This document shows positions 1 through 6,965 of a stretch of DNA of 8,523 bases, in pieces (the stretch's first letter is position 1; each line of letters starts with the position of its first letter). A program made the translations under genes and the position numbers. The notes under the pieces are model-generated. The model made no database searches and was not told the origin of the DNA. It saw nothing but the letters and a program-made list of their open reading frames with translations. Origin of the DNA: JBBRLG01 sp038231495 (GTDB lineage Bacteria > Planctomycetota > Planctomycetia > Gemmatales > Gemmataceae). Where the stretch lies: the NCBI GenBank assembly GCA_038231495.1, contig JBBRLG010000326.1, forward strand, positions 1-8,523, read 5' to 3'.

Positions 1-8
1 GATGTAGT

Positions 9-48
9 TATTGCCGCTTGCGGCTTTGCAAAGCCGCAAGCGGCAATA
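9..48. repeat. 40-bp perfect palindrome downstream of the kinase gene
   Basis: Positions 9-48 form a perfect palindrome. The arms TTGCCGCTTGCGGC (11-24) and GCCGCAAGCGGCAA (33-46) flank an 8-nt centre TTTGCAAA that is itself palindromic, and one TA step pairs outside. It lies 6 bp beyond the stop codon of the minus-strand kinase gene, so it could act as a transcription end or mRNA-stabilising hairpin, possibly in both directions. No T-run follows on either strand, so it is not a classic intrinsic terminator. The same 14-bp arms recur at 4112-4147 in reversed order, which favours a dispersed repeat family. Confidence 0.8.
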
Positions 49-54
49 CTGCCG

Positions 55-2352
55 TCAGGCGGCAACCTCCCAGAAAATCCGCTCGAACTCCTGCGCGCAA
101 GCGATCAGCGCCTCGACCAGCGCCGGGTCGAACTGGCTGACCGACAGGTCCGTCAGGATGCGCAGGGAGTCCGTGTGCGACAGCGGACGCTTGTGCGGCC
201 GCTCCCGCCGGAGAGCGTCGTAAACGTCCGCCACCGCGACCAGCCGCGCCGCCGCCGGGATCGCGTCGCCGGCCAGCCGGTCGGGGTAGCCGTCGCCGTC
301 CCAGCGCTCGTGGTGGTGCCGGACGATCGCCCGCGCCGCGCCCATGAACTCCAGCGAGGCCCCGTGCTCGTGGGCCAGCGCGCCCAGGATGCGGTCGCCG
401 ATCAACGGGTGCGCCCGCAACAGCCGCCGTTCCGCGTCGGTCAACGGCGTCCGCTTCACCTGCACCTCGTAAGGCAGTCCGATTTTGCCGATGTCGTGCA
501 GCGGCGCGCACCGCTCCATCTGTTCGAGAAACCGGTCGTCCACCAGGCCGGACCACGGCGGCCGCTTCGCGGCCTGCTCCGCCAGGACGCGCGTGTAACG
601 CTGCATCCGCCGGAAGTGACCCGGCGTTTCGCCGTCGCCGGCTTCCGCCATTTTGGACATCGTGAACAGGAGCGCGTCCTGGGCCTGGCGCACGTCCGCC
701 GCCCGTGCCTCCAGACTTAGACACAGCTGGCCGTTGGTCCTGCGCACTTCCTCGGCCAACCAATCCGCGCGCTCCTGGGCCGCCTTCAACTTGAGGACGT
801 GTTCTACTTTCGCGATCATCTGGGCGACGCCAAACGGCTTCGCAATGTAGTCATCGGCCCCGTGTGGCAGCGACTCGGCCAGCTGGTCGGTATCGCCGTT
901 GCCCGACACAATGATGATCTTTACATGCGAGTGCGGTGCCCGCGCCCGCAGTTGCCGGCACACCTCGAAGCCGTCCATCCCCGGCATACACACGTCGAGC
1001 AGGATGAGATCGAAAGCCGACTCCGCCGCCTTGAGCGCCGCGGCGCCGTCGCCGGCCTCGACACACTCGCAGTCCATGTGCTCCAGCAAACGGCGGTGGA
1101 ACAGCCGTACCTCGGCCTGGTCGTCCACGATCAGGGCGCGACAGCGGCGCGGGTCGCTGCTAGGCTCCGGTACGGCACTGGCGCGGCTGACGAGGCGGCT
1201 GGCGTCGGCGGACAGGAACGGCGTCAGGGCGTACATGACCTCGACCGGCGACGCGGGCCGCCGGGCGGGATCGCGGTCCAACATCCGGGCGACAAGCTCG
1301 TCGAGGGCGGCCGGCACGTCGGGCTTCAACTCGCGCAACCGCCGCGGCGGCTCTTGCTGGAGCTTGCGCAGCACGGCGGCCACCGTCTTGCAAAAGGCGT
1401 AAGGCGGCTGGCCCGTCAGCAGCCAGAACAGCGTGGCGCCGAGGCCATAGATGTCCGCTTCCTTGCCGACCGCCGACGGGTCGAAGCTTTGCTCCGGCGC
1501 CATGAACTCGACGCTGCCCAGCAACGAGCGCGGGTCGGTCAGTCGGCTACAGAACTGGCGGGCGAGGCCGAAATCGACGAGCTTGACCTGCCCGGTCTTG
1601 GACAGCAACAAGTTCGACGGCTTGAGGTCGCGGTGGATCAGGTGCCGGTCGTGGGCGGCCTGCAACCCCGCGGCCGCCTGGCGGGCGAAATCGCAGGCCC
1701 GCGCCGGCGCGCAGGGGCCGTTTTTCAGGACCTCGCGCTCCAGGTCGTGGCCGTCGACCAATTCCATCACGAGGTACACCAGGCCGGGGGCATCCGGCCC
1801 CGGCGCGTCGAGTTCGCCGGCGTCGAAGGCCATGACGACGTTGGGGTGTTGCAACTCCGCCTGGCTGCGCATCTCCGCGTAAAACCGCTGGCGCAGGCCG
1901 GAGTCGCAGTCCTCGTCCACCGGCAACACCTTGACGGCGACTTGCCGGCGCATCAGCCGATGTTCGGCAAGAAAAACGACGCCCATGCCGCCCTGGCCGA
2001 TGGCGTCCAGGACGCGGTAGTTGCCCAAAACCAGCCCGTGCGTGACGCCACAAGCGACGCGCTCTAGCTGGTAATTCGTCAACAGCCCGTCGCGGACGAG
2101 CGCCTGGCCCAGGCGGTCCTGCGTCCCGGCACCTGCTTGCAAATCGGCCTGTTCGTTCAGGAACATCCGCACCGCGCTCGGCTCGACGAGCCGTAATTTC
2201 ACCAAGTTGTCGAGGAACGCCTGGGCGTCGGGGGCCAAAGCTCCCGGCAACCCTCGGCAGACCGGTGGAGCGGTCGCGGCCCCGGCCGGGCCCCGGTCGG
2301 GTTGGGGGTGGTCGAACCCCGGCGGGCGCGGCGTAATATGCGTTGAAGTCAT
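55..2352 (-). CDS. Ser/Thr protein kinase - receiver - HD-GYP phosphodiesterase fusion
   Basis: A 765-residue cytoplasmic signalling protein. Residues 41-110 resemble the lead-in found before many planctomycete kinases. The Hanks-type kinase spans about 111-380: glycine loop GQGGMG (119-124), VAVK lysine K141, HRDLKPSN (240-247), DFG (260-262) and APE (285-287), so it looks active. A receiver follows at about 404-522, with acidic pair D410/D411, phospho-acceptor D453, S483 and K505 (YIAKPF). A probable helical linker leads to an HD-GYP domain at about 560-750: HDIGKIGLP (619-627), H648, HHERWDGDGYP (680-690) and VADVYDAL. HD-GYP domains hydrolyse cyclic-di-GMP, and the canonical ligands are present. 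No transmembrane helix is evident. The start is the ATG at 2352, with AGGA 6 nt upstream on this strand. The frame stays open back to 2550, but that extension is Arg/Pro-rich and has no homology or ribosome site. Phosphorylation between the domains is inference. Confidence 0.93.
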   Translation of the reverse strand: MTSTHITPRPPGFDHPQPDRGPAGAATAPPVCRGLPGALAPDAQAFLDNLVKLRLVEPSAVRMFLNEQADLQAGAGTQDRLGQALVRDGLLTNYQLERVACGVTHGLVLGNYRVLDAIGQGGMGVVFLAEHRLMRRQVAVKVLPVDEDCDSGLRQRFYAEMRSQAELQHPNVVMAFDAGELDAPGPDAPGLVYLVMELVDGHDLEREVLKNGPCAPARACDFARQAAAGLQAAHDRHLIHRDLKPSNLLLSKTGQVKLVDFGLARQFCSRLTDPRSLLGSVEFMAPEQSFDPSAVGKEADIYGLGATLFWLLTGQPPYAFCKTVAAVLRKLQQEPPRRLRELKPDVPAALDELVARMLDRDPARRPASPVEVMYALTPFLSADASRLVSRASAVPEPSSDPRRCRALIVDDQAEVRLFHRRLLEHMDCECVEAGDGAAALKAAESAFDLILLDVCMPGMDGFEVCRQLRARAPHSHVKIIIVSGNGDTDQLAESLPHGADDYIAKPFGVAQMIAKVEHVLKLKAAQERADWLAEEVRRTNGQLCLSLEARAADVRQAQDALLFTMSKMAEAGDGETPGHFRRMQRYTRVLAEQAAKRPPWSGLVDDRFLEQMERCAPLHDIGKIGLPYEVQVKRTPLTDAERRLLRAHPLIGDRILGALAHEHGASLEFMGAARAIVRHHHERWDGDGYPDRLAGDAIPAAARLVAVADVYDALRRERPHKRPLSHTDSLRILTDLSVSQFDPALVEALIACAQEFERIFWEVAA

Positions 2353-2395
2353 CGCAATTCCTGAAGTAATTGGCGGCGGCGCGGGTGTTGTCGCA

Positions 2396-2424
2396 AGCAT
2401 AGGGTGCAATTGCGACTGGGGCAA
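2396..2424 (-). promoter_or_regulatory. candidate sigma70-type promoter for the kinase gene
   Basis: Read on the minus strand, TTGCCC (2424-2419) and TATGCT (2401-2396) are separated by 17 nt. Each matches four of six consensus positions. Transcription would start about 35-40 nt before the ATG at 2352, leaving room for the AGGA ribosome site. The match was found by eye and is modest. Confidence 0.35.
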
Positions 2425-2467
2425 CAAATCGGGCGGCAGCGGCCGGCGGCGAAAACGGTCCGGACCC

Positions 2468-2495
2468 TTGCATTGTTGCCCGTTCGCTTTATGAT
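2468..2495 (+). promoter_or_regulatory. candidate promoter for the first cytochrome gene
   Basis: TATGAT (2490-2495) matches five of six -10 positions. TTGCAT (2468-2473), 16 nt upstream, is a weak -35. The 5' leader to the ATG at 2646 would be about 145 nt, and I see no convincing riboswitch in it. This is the most AT-rich patch of the spacer 2353-2645. The rest of the spacer holds nothing else I can identify. Confidence 0.3.
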
Positions 2496-2645
2496 AACCA
2501 GCGGATCGACCGCGCCCCGGATCGCGTCCACCACCTACCTGACGGGGCATGGGTTCCGCCGAGCCGCGTGGCCCTGGCAGCGAACACCGGCATCTTTCGC
2601 GAACGAAGTTTTATTGGCCCACCTGTCACCCACCGGGAGTAACGC

Positions 2646-3269
2646 ATGAGTAGATTCGTACGATTCGGGCTGTTCGGCGTGTTGGCGCTGGGCGTCTGCC
2701 TGTTGACGAACTCGGTCACCCGCAGCGCCGACGACGACGATGATAAAGCCGACATTGACGCGGCCAAGAAGCTGGCCGACCCGGTAAAGAAGCTGCTGGC
2801 GGCGGTCCAGAGCGGCAAGGACGTCGCCAAGGCGGCGGAAGACCTGAATAAAAAGGGCGACCTCAAGCACATCATGTGGGCCGGCTTCAAGTCGCGCGAA
2901 AAGGGCGGCGTCGGCGTCGGTGAAAAAGCTGGGGCGATTAAGCCCGACGGCGTGGAAGCCAAGATTATCTCCATGTCGAAGAAGCCGATGTCGGGAGCCC
3001 AGCTGGAGAAGGAGTCGGCGGACCTGGTCAAGATGGCCCAGGTCGCCCAGGCGATCAGCGACATTGCGGAGTTGAATACGCCCAAGAAGACTGACCCGAA
3101 GGACCCGAAAAGGACGGTCGCCGCCTGGACGAAGTACACCAAGCTCCAGAAGGACAGTGCCAAGGCGCTGGAAGACGCCGCGAAGGCGAACGACGCCGAC
3201 AAGGTGCTGGACGCGACGAAGAACCTGTATTCGAGTTGCACCAACTGCCACAGTATTTTCCGCGACTGA
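2646..3269 (+). CDS. exported single-haem c-type cytochrome, C-terminal CxxCH (paralogue 1)
   Basis: A 207-residue protein with a Sec-type signal peptide: MSRFVR, then a hydrophobic stretch to about residue 20, with a likely cut near RSA|D (28/29). The mature protein begins with an acidic Asp run and is mostly charged helices. The only haem-binding motif, C198-T-N-C201-H202, lies five residues from the C-terminus. A C-terminal CxxCH on a helical protein is the layout of class II cytochromes (c'/c556), but the fold is not proven. H75 and M77 in DLKHIMWA are conserved in the neighbouring paralogue and could be distal haem ligands. The start is set by GGGAG at 2635-2639, 6 nt before ATG. The role is probably electron transfer or ligand sensing outside the cytoplasmic membrane; the partner is unknown. 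An unrelated helical protein with a haem-like CxxCH is the main alternative. Confidence 0.85.
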   Translation: MSRFVRFGLFGVLALGVCLLTNSVTRSADDDDDKADIDAAKKLADPVKKLLAAVQSGKDVAKAAEDLNKKGDLKHIMWAGFKSREKGGVGVGEKAGAIKPDGVEAKIISMSKKPMSGAQLEKESADLVKMAQVAQAISDIAELNTPKKTDPKDPKRTVAAWTKYTKLQKDSAKALEDAAKANDADKVLDATKNLYSSCTNCHSIFRD

Positions 3270-3290
3270 GGTTGGCGACTCGTTTTTATC

Positions 3291-3421
3291 GTAACTGTTC
3301 ACCGGCATCAACTTCTCCCCCCTTACGAAGGGGGGTAGGGGGGGTTAAAGACCATTGAAGTACTCAGTCATGGCATCACCCCCCCCTACCCCCCCTTCGT
3401 AAGGGGGGAGTGAACGGTTAC
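3291..3421. repeat. large inverted repeat with nested C/G-run hairpins between the cytochrome genes
   Basis: The inner arms 3315-3344 and 3379-3410 are reverse complements apart from G-run lengths (6 versus 7, 7 versus 8), around a loop of 34 nt. Each arm also contains its own hairpin: CCCCCCTT-ACG-AAGGGGGG at 3317-3335, and the equivalent with CGT at 3390-3408. Outer 12-bp arms GTAACTGTTCAC (3291-3302) and GTGAACGGTTAC (3410-3421) match at 11 of 12 pairs. The left side has 12 extra bases between outer and inner arms. The structure could end or attenuate transcription between the paralogues, or be a small MITE-like non-coding element. No clear target-site duplication is visible. Confidence 0.8.
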
Positions 3422-3452
3422 ACCCGCCGTTTGCCCGGACCCGGAGGAACCC

Positions 3453-4091
3453 ATGAGCCGCTTTGCACGCCGCTGGCAATCAGGCATCTTGGTCCTGGGG
3501 GTTTGCTTGTTTGCCACGCCTGGAACGCGCAGCGCCGACGACGACGCCGACGACATCAAGGAGGCACAGAAGGCGACCGATAAGTTGAAGAAACTCGTCG
3601 ATGCGGTCGCCAAGCGGGGCGAGGCCGGGACGGACGCGAAGGAGAACGACAAGGCGATCGGCGCGTTGAAAAAGACTTTGAACGACGCGACCGATTTGAA
3701 GCACGTCATGTGGGCCGCCTACAAGCCGCGCGCCAAGGGCGGCCAGGGTGTCGGCGAGAAAGCCGGCATCGTGACGCCCGACGGCATCGAAGCGAAACTC
3801 ATCGCCCTGACCAAGAGAGCATTACCGGCGGGGCAACTGCAAAAGGAAGGTCCGGACCTGATTCGCATGGCGCAAGTCGCCCAGGCGATTGGCGAGGTCG
3901 CGGACCTGAACCCGCCCCCGGCGGGCAATCCGAAAAAGCCGCCCGCCAAGTGGCAGCAGTTCAACAAGGAGCAGAAGGACGGCGCGAAGGACTTGATCGA
4001 CGCCGTGAACGCCAACAAGCCGGCGGATGTGCAGACCGCCGCGACGAAGTTGTATGGCAGTTGCACCCAGTGCCACGGCGTTTTCCGTTGA
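3453..4091 (+). CDS. exported single-haem c-type cytochrome, C-terminal CxxCH (paralogue 2)
   Basis: A 212-residue tandem paralogue of the gene at 2646. It has the same build: an MSRF start, a signal peptide ending near RSA|D, an acidic mature N-terminus, helical Lys/Ala-rich segments, and C204-T-Q-C207-H208 close to the C-terminus. About half the residues match paralogue 1 by eye. The best-conserved parts are DLKHxMWA, KGGxGVGEKAG, PDGxEAK, MAQVAQAI and the haem motif, so these probably form the haem pocket. Paralogue 2 has a longer charged insert before DLKH and a proline-rich PPPAGNPKKPP stretch after about residue 153, where paralogue 1 has a different Pro/Lys linker. GGAGG (3443-3447), 5 nt before ATG, is a stronger ribosome site than that of paralogue 1. 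It lies 183 bp downstream, beyond an inverted repeat, so joint transcription is uncertain. Confidence 0.85.
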   Translation: MSRFARRWQSGILVLGVCLFATPGTRSADDDADDIKEAQKATDKLKKLVDAVAKRGEAGTDAKENDKAIGALKKTLNDATDLKHVMWAAYKPRAKGGQGVGEKAGIVTPDGIEAKLIALTKRALPAGQLQKEGPDLIRMAQVAQAIGEVADLNPPPAGNPKKPPAKWQQFNKEQKDGAKDLIDAVNANKPADVQTAATKLYGSCTQCHGVFR

Positions 4092-4101
4092 GCGAGTTGG
4101 T

Positions 4102-4157
4102 GACCCGCAACGCCGCAAGCGGCAACAGTCGTTTTGCCGCTTGCGGCGTTCCGGGTC
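4102..4157. repeat. long intergenic hairpin sharing arms with the palindrome at 9-48
   Basis: Perfect 17-bp arms (4109-4125 and 4134-4150) surround an 8-nt loop. After one C-C mismatch, six more pairs form (GACCCG 4102-4107 with CGGGTC 4152-4157). It starts 11 nt after the stop codon of cytochrome 2 and ends 4 nt before the -35 box of the next operon. It could close the cytochrome transcript and insulate the glycosyltransferase promoter, but no T-run follows. The core arms GCCGCAAGCGGCAA and TTGCCGCTTGCGGC are those of 9-48 in swapped order. Confidence 0.8.
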
Positions 4158-4161
4158 CACC

Positions 4162-4189
4162 TTGACACGCGCCGCCGACTGGCGATACC
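4162..4189 (+). promoter_or_regulatory. candidate sigma70-type promoter of the glycan operon
   Basis: A perfect TTGACA at 4162-4167 is followed after 16 nt by GATACC (4184-4189). The -10 is weak, but GATAC-type boxes are seen in high-GC bacteria. The start of transcription would fall near 4196, about 70 nt before the ATG at 4269. It is the best promoter match in the window and directly follows the hairpin 4102-4157. Confidence 0.5.
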
Positions 4190-4268
4190 CTGTCGCACCG
4201 GGGTCGGCGTAAGGTGCCGCCGGCCGCGTCAAGGAGTGACCATCGCCACCGGAACAAGGAAGTGGTGC

Positions 4269-6929
4269 ATGCGCGTCAGTGTCGTCATCAACACGTACAA
4301 CCGGGCCAAAAGCCTGCGGGACACGCTCAAGGCGTTACAGTATCAGACGCACGACGCCTTCGAGGTGGTCGTGGTCAAGGGGCCGTGTACCGATGACACC
4401 GACGCGGTGTTGGCCGAGTTCGCCGGTGCCGTGCGCGTCGCCGACTGCCCCGACATCCACCTGTCCCGGTCGCGCAACATCGGCATCGACACGGCCAGCG
4501 GCGACGTGGTCGCGTTCATCGACGACGACGCCATCCCGGAGCCGGCCTGGTTGACCGAACTGCTGGCCGCCTACGACGCGGACAAGGTCGGCGGCGCGGG
4601 CGGCCTGGTTTACGACCACACCGGTTTCGCCCTGCAATACAAGTACTCCATCTGCGACCGCGTCGGCGGCAACAGCTTTGAAGTCAAGCCGCCGTTCGAC
4701 GATTTCACCTGCCGCGGCGCCGACCCGATGGTCTACCTGCAAGGCACCAATACCAGCTTCCGCCGTCAGTGCCTGGTCGAGATCGGCGGCTTCGACGAGG
4801 AAATCGAATACTACCTCGACGAGGTCGAAGTGTGCATGCGCGTCCTCGACCTCGGCTACGAACTGCGGCCGTTGACCAACGCCGCGGTGCATCACAAGTA
4901 CCTCGCCAGCCACCTCCGCAACCAGAAGCGGGCCGTCTTCAACCCGTTCGCGGTCGTCAAAAACCGCTTCTATTTCGCCCTGCAAAACGGCCGCCGGACG
5001 CGCACGCTGCAAGAAGTCCTGCGCATCCTGATGCAGTATTCCGAGGAAGTGAAGGCCGGCGGCGCGGAGCATTACACCAACGGCACCTTCACGCTCGAAC
5101 AGCGCGACTTCTACATGAAGCAAGTGGACCGCGCCATCGAACGCGGCCTCGACCGCGGCCTGAATAGCACGCGCTACTTCCGCACGATCGCGCCGGCCGA
5201 CGAGGGCAAGTTCCTGCACTACCCGACGCGGCGGTCGCAGGAAAAGCGTTTGACGATCTGTTTTCTCTCGCAAGAGTACCCGCCCGACGATTTCGGCGGC
5301 ATCGGCCGGTACACGTCGGACCTGGCGACCGGCTGCGCGGCCCGCGGCCACGAGGTCCACGTCATCACCAAGTCGCCGGACCGCAACCGCGTGGACTTTG
5401 AGGACGGCGTCTGGATGCACCGGCTTGCACCGGCCAGCCGCGCCCCCGCCGACTGCAAAAGTGTGCCGTTGACGCCCAACTTGGAAGTGGTGTCGGCGGT
5501 GTACAACGAGGTTTGCCGGGTCCACGAGCGCGGCAAAGTGGACGTGGTAGTCGGCCCGCTGTGGCTGTGCGAGGGTTTGTTGAGCAACCTCGACGACCGC
5601 TTCCCGACCGTGCTGACGCTGATGACTTCCTTGCGCACCATCGCCAGTATGCACCCGTCCTGGGACAAGGTCGTCCACACACAGCAGCTTATCGCCCTGG
5701 AAAATGCGACGGCGCGCACGGCCAAGCACGTCCACGCCATCAGTTCGGCCATCCTGGAAAAGGTCCGTAAGGACTACGCGGTCGGCGCAGTGAATGCGGT
5801 GGTCGCGCCGCTGGGCATTCGCGACCGCTCAGGCGAATTCAAGTCGCGCCGTGCTCCGAACGACCGCCGCCTCAAGGTGCTGTTCGTCGGCCGCATGGAA
5901 CGGCGGAAGGGCGTGGACCTGTTGCTGACGGCGGCGGAGAAAATCTGCAAGGACCACCCGCAGGTCGATTTCATCCTCGCCGGCAAGGACACGCCGAACA
6001 CGGAAACGGGCAAGACGTACCGCGAAGCGTTCGTCAAAGACCACGCCGCCGAGCCGGAGTTGCTGGAGCGCGTGCAGTTTACCGGGGCCGTCTCCGAGGC
6101 GGAGTTGTACCAGTTGTACGCGGACTGCGACGTGTTCTGTCTGCCGTCGCGTTACGAGTCGTTCGGCCTGGTGCTGCTGGAAGCGATGCTGTTCGGCAAG
6201 CCCGTGATCGGCTGTGCGATCGGCGGCATGCAGGAGATCGTCGAAGTCGGTGGCAACGGCTACCTGGCAGAGGTCGACGACGCCGCGTCCCTGGAACAGT
6301 GTCTCCGCCGACTGATCGAAAATGACGAGGTACGGCAGCGGTTCGGGGAACGGTCGCGAGCGCTATTCGTCGAGAAATTCTCCAGCGACATCATGGTCGA
6401 GAATGCGTTGCAGTTCTACCAAGCCGTCGCGGCGGGACACGCACCCCCCGCGCAGACTTCCGCGGTCGGGTCCAAGGAAATGCTGGTCCAGGAGTTCGCC
6501 AAGATCATCGGCGAGACGGCGGCGGTGGCCGCGCCGCAGGCCCAGCGCTTGGCCGCCGGCTTGTTGACGACGCTGCCGGTGGAGACGACTTCGACGGTAA
6601 GTCCGCCGCGCTCGCGCCTGGGGCGCGTCAAGGCGAAGATCAAGTCGATTCCGCTGTTCGCGAAGTTGGGCCGTTACGTCAAGCTCGTGGTGTACCTGCC
6701 CCTGACGTTCCACCGATTCCAGGCGGCGTTCGTCGAAATGCAGCACAACCTGCGCATGATCGTGCAGGAGCAAAACCGAGAGTTGCGCGAGTTGATCGAC
6801 AAGCGCGGCAACGAGACGCGGCGGGTCGTCACGCAGGAGATGGACGAGCTGCGCGATTTGATCCGCGAACGGAACCCGAAATCGCCGGAGTCGCCGGAAC
6901 CGTTTCAAAACCGGCGCGACGCGGCCTAA
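4269..6929 (+). CDS. bifunctional glycosyltransferase: GT2-GT4 fusion with basic/coiled-coil tail
   Basis: An 886-residue protein. Residues 1-240 are a GT-A fold family 2 domain starting at VSVVINTYNRA, with the nucleotide-binding acidic triplet DDD (85-87), GTNTSFRR (159-166), GGFDE (173-177) and an acidic DEVE (184-187) at the catalytic-base position. Residues 328-720 are a GT-B fold family 4 domain: EYPPDDFGGIGRYT near its start, VGRMERRKG (540-548; R542, K547 for the donor phosphates) and the E-x7-E pair E630/E638. Both domains appear intact, so it may add two successive sugars from nucleotide-sugar donors. Residues 721-886 are a linker, a basic amphipathic stretch (about 782-815) and a charged coiled coil, probably for membrane or partner docking. 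ATG 4269 has AAGGA 8 nt upstream and starts exactly at the first GT2 strand. Sugar specificity cannot be read from the sequence. Confidence 0.92.
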   Translation: MRVSVVINTYNRAKSLRDTLKALQYQTHDAFEVVVVKGPCTDDTDAVLAEFAGAVRVADCPDIHLSRSRNIGIDTASGDVVAFIDDDAIPEPAWLTELLAAYDADKVGGAGGLVYDHTGFALQYKYSICDRVGGNSFEVKPPFDDFTCRGADPMVYLQGTNTSFRRQCLVEIGGFDEEIEYYLDEVEVCMRVLDLGYELRPLTNAAVHHKYLASHLRNQKRAVFNPFAVVKNRFYFALQNGRRTRTLQEVLRILMQYSEEVKAGGAEHYTNGTFTLEQRDFYMKQVDRAIERGLDRGLNSTRYFRTIAPADEGKFLHYPTRRSQEKRLTICFLSQEYPPDDFGGIGRYTSDLATGCAARGHEVHVITKSPDRNRVDFEDGVWMHRLAPASRAPADCKSVPLTPNLEVVSAVYNEVCRVHERGKVDVVVGPLWLCEGLLSNLDDRFPTVLTLMTSLRTIASMHPSWDKVVHTQQLIALENATARTAKHVHAISSAILEKVRKDYAVGAVNAVVAPLGIRDRSGEFKSRRAPNDRRLKVLFVGRMERRKGVDLLLTAAEKICKDHPQVDFILAGKDTPNTETGKTYREAFVKDHAAEPELLERVQFTGAVSEAELYQLYADCDVFCLPSRYESFGLVLLEAMLFGKPVIGCAIGGMQEIVEVGGNGYLAEVDDAASLEQCLRRLIENDEVRQRFGERSRALFVEKFSSDIMVENALQFYQAVAAGHAPPAQTSAVGSKEMLVQEFAKIIGETAAVAAPQAQRLAAGLLTTLPVETTSTVSPPRSRLGRVKAKIKSIPLFAKLGRYVKLVVYLPLTFHRFQAAFVEMQHNLRMIVQEQNRELRELIDKRGNETRRVVTQEMDELRDLIRERNPKSPESPEPFQNRRDAA

Positions 6930-6965
6930 GCCACTTGCAGTCAATGACAAGGAGGTGTGACCGTG

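Noticed and set aside
799..2067. 422-codon open frame on the plus strand opposite the kinase gene
   Set aside because: The kinase, REC and HD-GYP motifs on the other strand explain this sequence; the plus-strand translation is low complexity with no recognisable domain or ribosome site.
2353..2550. Upstream in-frame extension of the kinase gene to an ATG at 2550 (66 more residues)
   Set aside because: The extension is Arg/Pro-rich, has no ribosome site, covers the candidate promoter at 2396-2424, and the ATG at 2352 has a well-placed AGGA.
2646..2705. Lipoprotein signal (Cys18 after LALGV) in the cytochromes
   Set aside because: The residue before Cys is Val, which does not fit the lipobox, and Cys lies within the hydrophobic core. 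A Sec signal with cleavage near residue 28 fits both paralogues.
3315..3410. CRISPR repeat pair or classic intrinsic terminator
   Set aside because: There are only two arms in inverted rather than direct orientation with no spacers, and no T-run follows the stem, so neither label fits.
4335..5735. 466-codon open frame on the minus strand inside the glycosyltransferase gene
   Set aside because: It is antisense to a gene with clear GT2 and GT4 motifs, shows Arg/Val/Ala-rich composition with no domains, and is typical of shadow frames in high-GC DNA.
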